NCBI RefSeq assembly: GCF_029024625.1
Contig: NZ_CP118953.1
Span: 744,001-808,000 of the forward strand
Source: Staphylococcus chromogenes
GTDB taxonomy: Bacteria > Bacillota > Bacilli > Staphylococcales > Staphylococcaceae
Direction: 5' to 3'
Length of the DNA stretch: 64,000 nt
Shown here: positions 47,000 through 55,958 of the stretch, in pieces
How the letters are laid out: each line of letters begins with the position of its first letter
Numbering within the stretch: the first letter of the stretch is position 1
Notes under the pieces: generated by a model
What the model was told of the DNA's origin: nothing
Seen by the model: only the letters and a program-made list of their open reading frames with translations
The model's database searches: none
Program-made: the position numbers and the translations under genes

Positions 47000-48298
47000 T
47001 TAATCATCACTATTCATGATTTCTAATTTTTGAATAAAGTAGTTATTTTCAATCGTAGTTTCTAAAAATACATTCCTTTTACTATCTGTAATTTCTTTTA
47101 AAGTAGATAAACCTAAACCTCGATCTTTACCTTTAGTTGAAAACCCTTCTTGGTACAATGTATGTAATTTTGGAAGGTTTTCGGGTGCTTTATTCATAAT
47201 AATGATGAGCACGGATTGATCAGTTTTAATGAATGCAATTTGAATCATAGGTTCTTCGACTTTCATGGAAGCTTCAATCGCATTATCCATAATGATCCCT
47301 AAGACACGACTTAAATCAATCATTTCCATATTAATTTGATTGATTTCATCAGCGACTTCAACACTGATTTCAATTTTACGTTCTTGTGCTTGTAAAATTT
47401 TGGTCGTTATTACACCTTTAATTTCTTTAACTTTTAAATTTTCAACACCGTTCAACTTCAACGTATTTGCTTCAAAATGATCTTTTAGTGGGATAATATG
47501 CTTGTCGTAATAAGCTTTCAATCCTTCGAGATCATCCTCACGCAAATACTCTGACATTGTAGACAAAATGTTAATATAATCATGTCTAAATTTACGCATT
47601 CTCTTATTGACTTCTTCAATGCGAAGTGTGTAATTATAATAATCTTCAACTTCTTGACGACTTCTACGATAATTAATTTCTCGTGACGTTGTGATTGTGA
47701 CTAATAATAATATTGCGATAAAAATAGCGACAAAGGTGAAGTAGAAAATACCGATGATTTTAAATTCTGCTACGCCAGAGACTTGATCTGGCAAGAAAAA
47801 GAACATCGTTAAGAAAAATATTAAAAGACAAATCATCAATATCATTAGGTAAACTTTATTTCCGTATAGCCATGTATACTTCAGTTTAATCATTAAAAGC
47901 CTTACAACAAGGGCTGTAATAACAGCAATAAGTGCAAAAACAAAGGAATAAATAATAAAAAGTATGGTTGGATGTACAGTCAAACCATTAATGTAATAAT
48001 AGAACCAAGTTGCAAAAAAATCGCAAATAACAAGTAGTAATACGCTTGATAATACAGCTATAATACCTATCATCTTTTTCTTATAGTAGAAAAAGATTAG
48101 TAAACCAATTACTAAGCATAGTAAGCTCTTTCTTTCAAAAAATACAAACAAAACAACAGAAGGGATTACTACTCCAATTAATAGAGCTATGTAATCCCAA
48201 AGGCTATATTTTATTTTTTCTATTATAATGACATTTACTACTATGAAAAATACGATTACTTGAAATATAGCAAGGCAAATGCTGTTAAGAATTTCCAA
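47000..48298 (-). CDS. agrC: AgrC, autoinducer receptor histidine kinase
   Basis: AgrC senses the autoinducing peptide at the membrane. I chose TTG 48298, which gives MEILNS, matching the MELLNS start that I know for S. aureus AgrC. The GTG at 48307 would add three residues. The 432-residue protein has six or seven hydrophobic segments (about 1-205). The phospho-acceptor His lies in MRKFRHDYINIL, and an HPK10-type ATPase domain follows with NAIEAS and GLGLSTLKEI. The sensor half is the variable part matched to its own peptide. Confidence 0.95.
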   Translation of the reverse strand: MEILNSICLAIFQVIVFFIVVNVIIIEKIKYSLWDYIALLIGVVIPSVVLFVFFERKSLLCLVIGLLIFFYYKKKMIGIIAVLSSVLLLVICDFFATWFYYYINGLTVHPTILFIIYSFVFALIAVITALVVRLLMIKLKYTWLYGNKVYLMILMICLLIFFLTMFFFLPDQVSGVAEFKIIGIFYFTFVAIFIAILLLVTITTSREINYRRSRQEVEDYYNYTLRIEEVNKRMRKFRHDYINILSTMSEYLREDDLEGLKAYYDKHIIPLKDHFEANTLKLNGVENLKVKEIKGVITTKILQAQERKIEISVEVADEINQINMEMIDLSRVLGIIMDNAIEASMKVEEPMIQIAFIKTDQSVLIIIMNKAPENLPKLHTLYQEGFSTKGKDRGLGLSTLKEITDSKRNVFLETTIENNYFIQKLEIMNSDD

Positions 48299-48326
48299 AT
48301 TACACACACTCTCTAAAATTGTTAAA

Positions 48327-48461
48327 TTATTCCACTTCTCTTAATTCTTTTGGCACCTCTGGTTCATCGAAGAAAGCGGTACAAGGATTAATAGACGCAA
48401 AGTTTCCAAGTGCTTTAAAAACATTAATAAATAAGTTGAAAAGTGTTTCGAAAATAGCCAT
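48327..48461 (-). CDS. agrD: AgrD, autoinducing peptide precursor
   Basis: The 44-residue precursor has an amphipathic N-terminal leader (residues 1-22), the autoinducer region SINPCTAFF (23-31) and the conserved acidic tail DEPEVPKELREVE. Cys27 and Phe31 would form the usual five-residue thiolactone ring. The exact N-terminus of the mature peptide cannot be read from sequence. Related peptides I remember are KINPCTVFF (S. hyicus) and SINPCTGFF (S. chromogenes). ATG 48461 lies 3 bases after the agrB stop, behind AAGGAGGAG. Confidence 0.95.
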   Translation of the reverse strand: MAIFETLFNLFINVFKALGNFASINPCTAFFDEPEVPKELREVE

Positions 48462-48464
48462 TTT

Positions 48465-49028
48465 TTACTCCTCCTTAGGAAAAAATACAGGTAATAGTGT
48501 TGCTGATTGTAAAAATGCTCCATATGCGATTAAATGGTTAAACGGCTCTGGAACGAATAAAAACAATATAAAATAAAGCGTCATCAAACTTAAAGACTTT
48601 ATTTTAAGGGCTCGTTTACGAGAGTGTTTAATTGGTTGTTTAAGTGTTGCAGCCGGAGCATAGCAAAAAACAAATATCCATCCTAATATAGTTAAGAATA
48701 ACATAAACGAGAATGGTATGTCATATTTAACTATTAGCCATGGTACTAATATAAAGAAAATAATATTTTGAACATGGCATAATAGTGAATTTTTCGCATG
48801 AGCGCCATGTGAAAAACGTCTTAAAAGAAAATAAGTGATATGAACTGTGAGTGTGTATAAGAATATATGGAGAAGGAATGCCAATCCGTAGATGACGATA
48901 CCTTTAAAGAGATTTGTGACGAACACTTGCATACCTAATCGTACTTTTAGATAGTCAATGTGATCTAGATTTTGTCTCTTTTGAAGTTTTAATGCTAAGT
49001 TTTCGATGGCTGTATCAACAAATCTCAT
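48465..49028 (-). CDS. agrB: AgrB, membrane peptidase for AgrD
   Basis: AgrB cleaves the AgrD tail and forms the thiolactone. The 187-residue membrane protein has the catalytic residues His77 and Cys84 in the segment RRFSHGAHAKNSLLC, exactly at the positions known for S. aureus AgrB. Five or six hydrophobic segments are present. AAGGGGGAAAG precedes the ATG. It is the first gene after promoter P2. Confidence 0.96.
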   Translation of the reverse strand: MRFVDTAIENLALKLQKRQNLDHIDYLKVRLGMQVFVTNLFKGIVIYGLAFLLHIFLYTLTVHITYFLLRRFSHGAHAKNSLLCHVQNIIFFILVPWLIVKYDIPFSFMLFLTILGWIFVFCYAPAATLKQPIKHSRKRALKIKSLSLMTLYFILFLFVPEPFNHLIAYGAFLQSATLLPVFFPKEE

Positions 49029-49048
49029 GGCTTTCCCCCTTATTCAAT

Positions 49049-49115
49049 ATTATAAAGTACAATTAATTCAAAAAAATGCTTTTTGCGTAACTGTTATGTT
49101 TTTATGCCTAACTGT
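49049..49115 (-). promoter_or_regulatory. agr promoter P2 with AgrA direct repeats
   Basis: On the minus strand ACAGTTAGG-N12-ACAGTTACG (49115-49086) matches the AgrA direct-repeat site. The -10 TATAAT (49054-49049) lies 31 bases after it, the same distance I count in the S. aureus P2 promoter from memory. The -35 is poor, as expected for an AgrA-dependent promoter. Confidence 0.88.
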
Positions 49116-49157
49116 TTTATTAACATGAATTTCATATTAAATTAACATAAATAATGT

Positions 49158-49229
49158 ACATCTAAGCATGTTTTTCTGCAATCTAGGCACTCTCTCACAC
49201 AAGGGGAATGTTAAGTGTTTTAATATAAC
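49158..49229 (+). promoter_or_regulatory. agr promoter P3 (RNAIII) with AgrA direct repeats
   Basis: ACATCTAAG (49158-49166) and CAATCTAGG (49179-49187) are 12 bases apart and degenerate relative to the AgrA site. The -10 TATAAC in GTTTTAATATAAC (49224-49229) begins 36 bases after the second repeat, the same distance as in S. aureus P3 by my recollection. The weaker repeats agree with P3 being the lower-affinity site. Confidence 0.75.
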
Positions 49230-49376
49230 CATAATCACATTAAGTGGTTCGGTATTACGCCCTTGTGATACCTAAGTGTTTATTTAGCACGATGTGTTGT
49301 ATTCTTCGCTCAGCTTACTTCACTAGTGCAAACTCTAATGTCTTGGAATACTTTATAATGAGGAGGTGCTTTACTT

Positions 49377-49457
49377 ATGGCTGGAGATATCGTTAACACA
49401 GTTTTTGCTTTCATTAAGTTAATCGTCGAAACTATTGAAAAATTCACTAAGAAGTAA
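49377..49457 (+). CDS. hld: Delta-toxin (delta-hemolysin)
   Basis: This 26-residue frame reads MAGDIVNTVFAFIKLIVETI followed by EKFTKK. It is an amphipathic helix with the same length and the same FTKK end as S. aureus delta-toxin. It belongs to the phenol-soluble modulins, which lyse membranes. ATG 49377 follows GAGGAGGTG. It lies within RNAIII and is controlled by P3. Confidence 0.94.
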   Translation: MAGDIVNTVFAFIKLIVETIEKFTKK

Positions 49458-49648
49458 TCATTCTCCCAAATGCTAAAAATCTTTTTCCATTAGTAATTGA
49501 AGCTTAAAATCAGGTTTCTATATTGAGACTATTGTAAACATTTAATAATCGGTAAATTCACTAAATTTTTTCATAATTAATAACATCCCCAATTAATTAA
49601 ATAGAATAACTGTAAACAAATAAACATTCCCTTAATATTAAATTTAAA

Positions 49649-49677
49649 GGCGAGCCCCTCCCAAGCTCGCCTTTTTT
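49649..49677 (+). terminator. RNAIII terminator overlapping the amidase stop codon
   Basis: A 7-bp GC-rich stem with loop CCCTCCCAA is followed by TTTTTT. The last T residues are part of the TAA stop codon of the amidase gene on the minus strand. Confidence 0.88.
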
Positions 49678-50473
49678 AATGCTCAAAATGTTGATAGATA
49701 TCCGGACGCAAGTTTTCAAAAACTGGAATTTTTTTACGTTGTTCGTCGACATCTTTCAAATTCAAAGTCACACTAAGAATTGTTTCCTCATTTCCAGCTT
49801 CTTCAATTATTTCTCCGTTGGGGCTCACTATCATTGAATGGCCTGCATATTCTGTATTTCCGTCATTTCCACATGTATTTGCGGCAATCACATACATATC
49901 ATTTTCGATGGCTCTTGCTTGTAATAATTTTCGCCAATGATCTTGTCTCGCTTTGGGCCATTGTGCAACATAAAATAAGATTTTAGCACCGCTAGCAGCG
50001 GGATAACGTGTTAATTCTGGAAATCTCAAATCATAACAGATGATTTGTGAGACAGGTGTACCATTACTTAACTCATAAACGTATGGGACGGTTGAACCTG
50101 GATCTAAATAATCAGGTTCATTTAACATAGGTACGAGATGAATTTTATCGTATTCGTATAATTTGGCACCATTGCGGTTAACTGCAAATGCTGTATTGTA
50201 AAGCCCCTTATCATGATGATTAGAAACAGAACCTGCAACGATATCGACCTGATATTCTTCAGCTAATTGGCGGATAAATGTAAATGAACGTGATAAATCC
50301 TGGTCGGCGTGGGTCGCAAGTGCTTCAAGCGCATAACCGTTATTCCACATTTCGGGCAAAACAACGATATCTGTATCTGACTGGATATGTTCTCTAAAAA
50401 GTGTTTTTATTTTTTCTTCATTGATAGAAGGAGACTGAGGCGTGACATAAAATTGTAATAATTGTACCTTCAT
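49676..50473 (-). CDS. Nit-family carbon-nitrogen hydrolase
   Basis: This nitrilase-superfamily amidase has 265 residues and the catalytic triad Glu41 (VVLPEMWN), Lys110 (YDKIHLVPM) and Cys146 (IICYDLRFPEL). The closest known role is omega-amidase or deaminated-glutathione amidase, but the substrate cannot be read from sequence. It is convergent with RNAIII and neighbours agr, as in S. aureus. An AG-rich AGGGGGTT precedes the ATG. Confidence 0.9.
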   Translation of the reverse strand: MKVQLLQFYVTPQSPSINEEKIKTLFREHIQSDTDIVVLPEMWNNGYALEALATHADQDLSRSFTFIRQLAEEYQVDIVAGSVSNHHDKGLYNTAFAVNRNGAKLYEYDKIHLVPMLNEPDYLDPGSTVPYVYELSNGTPVSQIICYDLRFPELTRYPAASGAKILFYVAQWPKARQDHWRKLLQARAIENDMYVIAANTCGNDGNTEYAGHSMIVSPNGEIIEEAGNEETILSVTLNLKDVDEQRKKIPVFENLRPDIYQHFEH

Positions 50474-50652
50474 CTCATAACCCCCTTAGTATAGTTAGCA
50501 TTATTGTACTAAACTTTACAAATGCATACAAAAGACAAAAGCATTAACATCTTTAAAGCGAGGGGACTTAGAAGTATGTCCATTGGTATTTAAAGTCTCT
50601 TTTGTTTATACTAGAACTGATTAAAATGAATGTAAGGGAGGTGTACGACCGA

Positions 50653-51768
50653 GTGCTTAAATCAAAAAGAAGAAAAGGGCTAAAAATTTTAAATATCTCA
50701 TTATTCATGGCCGGAACGTTATTGTATGCGCCTAGTCACATGCTATCAAATTTAAATGCTGAAGATAGCGTGACACCAAATAATGCTAGCCAACCCACTG
50801 TTCTATCATCGACCGAGGAACCATCGACAGAACAACCATCAACGGAAGAGCCATCGACAGAACAACCATCAACGGAACAGCCATCGACGGAAGAGCCATC
50901 AACAGAACAGCCGTCGACAGAGGAACCATCAACAGAACAACCGTCAACAGAGGAACCGTCAACAGAACAACCGTCAACAGAGGAACCGTCAACGGAACAA
51001 CCGTCAACAGAGGAACCGTCAACGGAACAACCGTCAACAGAGGAGCCATCAACGGAGCAGCCGTCGACAGAAGAGTCATCAACAGAACAGCCTCCAACGC
51101 CAGGGCCTTCTCAACCTAATAAACCGACATCAGACAATGGAACTTCTCATGGGCAACAAGCTCCTTCAGGTGAAAATCCTAGAGGTCCAAATTATCCAAG
51201 TGAGTCAGGAGAAAATGACACATCAACTCGAAATCATGATGGCAATAACCAACAACCATACGATCCAAGTCAATCCGGTAATAGAGGAAATTTTCAAAAT
51301 GCAATGAACAACGAACCAATCAATCGTGATTTAATCAATAATGATTTCTTATTGCCAAGTTATTATCAAAATAATACCTCTACACCCCCTGAGACACCTC
51401 AAGGTAGGAATGACATAAGTAGTGTAGGATTTTCTGATAGAGAAAATGAATTTAACCCATTATCGACCGACCGTTACTATCAAAATTTAGATCGTAAAAT
51501 GCTTGCACTCATCACTGGAGAGATTGGCGCTTTGCCAGATGATCGAAAAATGTCAGGGAAGATAAGTGCAACTCATCATAATGATGATAAGGTTCGTGAA
51601 ATTAACCAAAATGGAGAAAATTTAGAAGCAAAACAAAATGGTAATGGTCATAATAGGGCACGTGAAGGATTAAATTTTTTAAAGTATATAGGGATAGGTT
51701 TAGCGAGCTTGATATTGATTGCTGGATTTAGTTACCTCATATGGAGAAGAATTAAAAATGGAAATTAA
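50653..51768 (+). CDS. SdrH-like membrane-anchored repeat protein
   Basis: The start GTG 50653 lies 9 bases after AAGGGAGGTG. Longer frames begin within unlikely sequence. The 371-residue product has a basic signal sequence (residues 1-36). A tract of 19 pentapeptides alternating STEEP and STEQP covers residues 53-147. A Ser/Asn/Gln-rich spacer follows, then a C-terminal hydrophobic helix (about 346-365) ending RRIKNGN. No LPXTG motif precedes that helix, so it should stay in the membrane rather than be linked to the wall by sortase. Its position between the Nit amidase and the mroQ-like gene is that of S. aureus sdrH, which has Ser-Asp repeats. The repeats here are different. Its role is unknown to me. 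Confidence 0.75.
   Translation: MLKSKRRKGLKILNISLFMAGTLLYAPSHMLSNLNAEDSVTPNNASQPTVLSSTEEPSTEQPSTEEPSTEQPSTEQPSTEEPSTEQPSTEEPSTEQPSTEEPSTEQPSTEEPSTEQPSTEEPSTEQPSTEEPSTEQPSTEESSTEQPPTPGPSQPNKPTSDNGTSHGQQAPSGENPRGPNYPSESGENDTSTRNHDGNNQQPYDPSQSGNRGNFQNAMNNEPINRDLINNDFLLPSYYQNNTSTPPETPQGRNDISSVGFSDRENEFNPLSTDRYYQNLDRKMLALITGEIGALPDDRKMSGKISATHHNDDKVREINQNGENLEAKQNGNGHNRAREGLNFLKYIGIGLASLILIAGFSYLIWRRIKNGN
50809..51093 (+). repeat. Tandem 15-base coding repeat (STEEP/STEQP)
   Basis: Nineteen copies of a 15-base unit encode STEEP or STEQP in alternation, in effect a 30-base double unit. Copy 18 is changed to STEES. The third positions vary (TCA/TCG, ACA/ACG/ACC), so the tract is not a recent perfect expansion throughout. 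Copies 8-15 are the most uniform. Confidence 0.95.
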
Positions 51769-51773
51769 TAGAA

Positions 51774-51816
51774 AAGGCGACCCTCTCTTATAAAAAGAGA
51801 AAGTCGTCTTTTTCTT
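51774..51816. terminator. Bidirectional terminator between the SdrH-like and mroQ-like genes
   Basis: CGACCCTCTCTT and AAGAGAAAGTCG form an imperfect stem with AAAA before and CTTTTTC after. It separates two convergent genes. Confidence 0.75.
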
Positions 51817-51845
51817 TGGCTTTTAAATAAAAGCTAAATATAGAA

Positions 51846-52598
51846 TTAAAAGAAGATAAGGAAATAGTGAATCAATTGTGCATTTTTTAAAGATTCCTCA
51901 ACTACTTTTTCAGGTATCATGAACTGCACCAATGCGACGAGCCCATTTTGAGCCATATGAATCCCAATTGAAATACTTAAACGCTTTGTATAAAAATAAA
52001 AACTAGAGAAAATAATTCCCATAATAAAGTAAGCTAAAAAATGAGAAAAATCCATATGTGCGATCGCAAAAATAGCTGAACTGATGATACTCGCTATGAT
52101 AAAACGTAATGATTTAGACCCTTTTAGCAACTGATATAATTCACCAAATAACACTTTTCTAAAAACAAATTCTTCAAGTAGCGGGCCAATTATAGCAATG
52201 AGTAAAATAAAGATCGGCATTTGTTTCGCAATCTTCATTAAGCGCATTGTATTTTCGCTTGCGGGATTGCTACCTAATAAGAAGACGCTAATCACATTCA
52301 CTATAATCTGAGCGATTAAGACAATGGCAAGACCTGCAAGAATCCAAGGAACAATATAGCGTTTAGGTTCTTTAGGTGGAAGCTCAAATTGTAAAGGGTT
52401 TTTAACCCGGATTTGCATGATTAAGATAAGTATTGCGGCAATAATAAAACCAATTAATTGAATATGTATAAGTTGTTTCATAAGTTCTAACTGATTTTGA
52501 TGATGAGAAATTAAGCCCAATTGATTGAGGATAGCAGGTGCAAATTGAGCAAGTAAATATAAAACGATTGTTAGAACAGAAACGAGAATTCGATTCAT
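51846..52598 (-). CDS. mroQ: CPBP intramembrane protease, MroQ-like
   Basis: This membrane protein of 250 residues belongs to the CAAX protease/Abi (CPBP) family. Motif 1 is EEFVFR (Glu142, Glu143, Arg147), motif 2 has His181 (HMDFSH), and motif 3 has His214 and Asn218 (HMAQN). Six to eight hydrophobic segments are present. AGGAGGTC precedes the ATG. The orthologous position in S. aureus, between sdrH and groES, is mroQ, which influences Agr activity and autoinducer production. The name rests on position and family. Confidence 0.82.
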   Translation of the reverse strand: MNRILVSVLTIVLYLLAQFAPAILNQLGLISHHQNQLELMKQLIHIQLIGFIIAAILILIMQIRVKNPLQFELPPKEPKRYIVPWILAGLAIVLIAQIIVNVISVFLLGSNPASENTMRLMKIAKQMPIFILLIAIIGPLLEEFVFRKVLFGELYQLLKGSKSLRFIIASIISSAIFAIAHMDFSHFLAYFIMGIIFSSFYFYTKRLSISIGIHMAQNGLVALVQFMIPEKVVEESLKNAQLIHYFLIFF

Positions 52599-52671
52599 AT
52601 TTGACCTCCTAGTTTGATAATCTTATCATAACGTATCTCTATAGTTGACTCAACAAACTAAGGTTTAATAC

Positions 52672-52700
52672 TTGAAGTTTTGACTAACTTTGATTATTAT
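52672..52700 (+). promoter_or_regulatory. groESL promoter
   Basis: TTGAAG (52672-52677) and TATTAT (52695-52700) are 17 bases apart. Two heat-shock repressor sites overlap or follow it. Confidence 0.6.
52679..52695. promoter_or_regulatory. CtsR operator of groESL
   Basis: TTTGACT-AAC-TTTGATT is the CtsR heptad repeat with a 3-base spacer, one mismatch in the second heptad. It lies between -35 and -10. Dual control of groESL by CtsR and HrcA is known in S. aureus. Confidence 0.8.
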
Positions 52701-52710
52701 TGGAAGTGTA

Positions 52711-52737
52711 TTAGCACTTAAGTGTTTCGAGTGCTAA
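52711..52737. promoter_or_regulatory. CIRCE element (HrcA operator) of groESL
   Basis: TTAGCACTT-N9-GAGTGCTAA matches the CIRCE consensus with one change in the left arm (TTAGCACTC). It is just after the promoter and 30 bases before groES. Confidence 0.95.
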
Positions 52738-52767
52738 ATTAGTATCAACTCAAGGAGGCAACAACAC

Positions 52768-53055
52768 ATGCTTAAACCAATAGGAAACCGCGTTGTAATT
52801 GAAAAAAAAGAACGTGAACAAACTACTAAAAGTGGTATCGTTTTAACTGATTCTGCGAAAGAAAAATCAAATGAAGGTGAAGTCGTAGCAGTAGGCACAG
52901 GTCGAGTTTTAGATAACGGACAACGTGTTGAACCAGAAGTTCGCGTTGGCGATCGTGTTGTGTTTCAACAATATGCAGGTACCGAAATTAAAAGAGGCGA
53001 AACAGCTTATCTCGTACTCAATGAAGACGAAATACTCGCAATTATTGAAGAATAA
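52768..53055 (+). CDS. groES: Co-chaperonin GroES
   Basis: GroES forms the seven-subunit lid of the GroEL folding chamber. The 95-residue protein starts [13 protein letters not shown], has the mobile loop ([19 protein letters not shown], about residues 20-38) and the typical C-terminal [22 protein letters not shown] precedes the ATG. It is the first gene of groESL. Confidence 0.97.
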   Translation: MLKPIGNRVVIEKKEREQTTKSGIVLTDSAKEKSNEGEVVAVGTGRVLDNGQRVEPEVRVGDRVVFQQYAGTEIKRGETAYLVLNEDEILAIIEE

Positions 53056-53085
53056 ATAGTCGAAATAAAATTTGAGTTTGTTTAG

Positions 53086-54744
<1,659 letters not shown>

Positions 54745-54874
54745 AATAGCTTATAAACATTGATTTGACAGTGTTTTAAGATTCTGCATGACATAATAAT
54801 GACATAAAAATATAAAAAATAAAAATGCCCCCCAATTCAGATGAACTAAAAGGACATTTAAAATAATTCTTTTG

Positions 54875-54919
54875 AGGCGTTTTCCATAAGTTGAGTAAAC
54901 TTTTGGAAAGCGTCTTTTT
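54875..54919 (+). terminator. Terminator of groESL
   Basis: AGGCGTTTTCCA (54875-54886) pairs with TGGAAAGCGTCT (54904-54915) with two G-T pairs, followed by TTTTT. Confidence 0.75.
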
Positions 54920-55016
54920 GGTTTAAGTGATGAATTCAAACATTAGTGTGATTATCTCGTGAATTAAAGATATTTAAGTGAACCTGCCAGTCTCATGTGA
55001 CGACAAGCGTGTATCA

Positions 55017-55523
55017 TCACGATTTTTGTCTAAAGCTATTTGCAAAATACCGTCTTACCATTTCAATGACCATCATCCAAACGATATGTCCAAAAAACTC
55101 GGAAATATGTTCAGCAAGAGGTTGTTGAAGAGGACTAGGGACGACATGCATCACTGGCATGAGTATTAAATGAAAAGCTATCCAGATGAAAATACCAAAT
55201 ATTGCCCCATAACCTAGTGTAATTTTTGAATATTTAGTCGCTAGAAAAATATAAATAATGGCGATAAAAATTGAAAAACTGTAATGTACAATAAAACTCA
55301 CCCAAGGGAGTGCATGTTCAGAAAATTGATAAGTGAAATGTGTGATATCAGAAGGTATGCCGAACAATTGAAGTAATTGTTGCGGAGGATTCGTTGCGTC
55401 TCTCATCGGTGTTCTTGGTGGAAACATCACCTCCCATCCTAACTTAACAATCCCAGATAAGAGTCCACCTATGATACTTGCCCAAAGCAGAGTTGTCCAA
55501 TTTTGAAATACTTTTGCTTTCAT
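55017..55523 (-). CDS. YagU-like (DUF1440) membrane protein
   Basis: This 168-residue membrane protein has four hydrophobic segments. The family features are GIVKLGWEVMFPPRTPMRDATNPP near the first helix and HLILMPVMHVVP later. YagU of E. coli is an inner-membrane protein linked to acid resistance, and the role here is not known. ATG 55523 follows AGAGG by 8 bases. The TTG at 55532 is too close to that site. It stands alone between groEL and accessory genes. Confidence 0.75.
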   Translation of the reverse strand: MKAKVFQNWTTLLWASIIGGLLSGIVKLGWEVMFPPRTPMRDATNPPQQLLQLFGIPSDITHFTYQFSEHALPWVSFIVHYSFSIFIAIIYIFLATKYSKITLGYGAIFGIFIWIAFHLILMPVMHVVPSPLQQPLAEHISEFFGHIVWMMVIEMVRRYFANSFRQKS

Positions 55524-55850
55524 TCTAATCAACCTCTTTCATTTTTAATTTTGAATCACATAAGTCCATACTCAAACGCTTTTATACAAGTAAAGTATAT
55601 ACCTTAATAAGATGAATAATTATAATAAATAGTTACAACTTTTTAACAAAATTAATAGAAATGTTCATATGTGAAGAAATAAATGAAAACGATTGAAAAT
55701 TTTTAGTTAAGATAAACGTTCATATAGGACGCTATTCTAACACGTTTCTGTAAAGTCATCGTTTATGCTAAGATGAAGATAAAAGAAGTAAAACACGCAA
55801 AGAATCTCATAATACTTCGATGTAATATTTTCGAATCCGAGGAGGAAGTT
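55524..55850. other. Intergenic region before the small amphipathic peptide
   Basis: These 327 bases hold no ORF of note. A -10 of the extended type, TGCTAAGAT (55766-55774), lies 76 bases before the small ORF at 55851. A weak cre-like sequence TGAAAACGATTGAA (55684-55697) has two mismatches. Confidence 0.4.
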
Positions 55851-55937
55851 ATGGAAATTATCTTTAAAATTATTGAGTTTGTTTTCATTCAATTATCAAA
55901 TTGGATAGGCGTGTTCTCCTCTTTTAAAAGAAAATGA
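55851..55937 (+). CDS. Small amphipathic peptide, possibly phenol-soluble-modulin-like
   Basis: The 28-residue frame begins MEIIFKIIEFVFIQLS and ends WIGVFSSFKRK. ATG 55851 follows GAGGAGG at ideal distance. Polar residues at positions 2, 6, 9, 14, 17, 23 and 24 fall every three or four residues, so the chain could form an amphipathic helix. The net charge is about +2. This general build is that of alpha-type phenol-soluble modulins, but I do not recognise the sequence. It could instead be a toxin of a type I system or a small membrane protein. It lies just before the broken ASCH gene. Confidence 0.55.
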   Translation: MEIIFKIIEFVFIQLSNWIGVFSSFKRK

Positions 55938-55958
55938 CAGCAAAAGAAGGGATGAACG

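Larger units (their letters stand above)
49235..49677 (+). ncRNA. RNAIII, agr effector RNA
   Basis: RNAIII carries the delta-toxin frame and acts as an antisense regulator of virulence mRNAs. The 5' end is inferred from P3 and begins with an ATCAC/GTGGT hairpin like that of S. aureus. The 3' end is a terminator GGCGAGC/GCTCGCC (49649-49655 with 49665-49671) whose loop CCCTCCC is complementary to ribosome binding sites. Other C-rich stretches (TCTCCC near 49464, TCCCC near 49587, TTCCC near 49627) could be further seed loops. At about 443 nt it is shorter than the 514 nt of S. aureus, with a longer leader before hld. Confidence 0.85.

Noticed and set aside
48319..48576. Plus-strand 85-residue frame across agrD/agrB
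   Set aside because: It is a shadow of the agrD and agrB genes on the opposite strand, whose residues and order are conserved.
50809..51093. Regular repeats that might be taken for a CRISPR array
   Set aside because: The units are contiguous 15-base codon repeats with no spacers and lie inside a coding frame.
50783..51307. Long overlapping frames on both strands across the repeat region (174 and 103 residues)
   Set aside because: They are products of the 15-base repeat being open in other frames. They give unnatural Arg/Asn/Gln or Val/Leu repeats and have no start signals. The signal-peptide frame is the real gene.
51660..51768. Sortase anchor at the C-terminus of the repeat protein
   Set aside because: A hydrophobic helix and basic tail are present, but no LPXTG or close variant precedes them.
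55684..55697. cre-like site before the small amphipathic peptide
   Set aside because: It has two mismatches in important positions, and the distance from the promoter is large.
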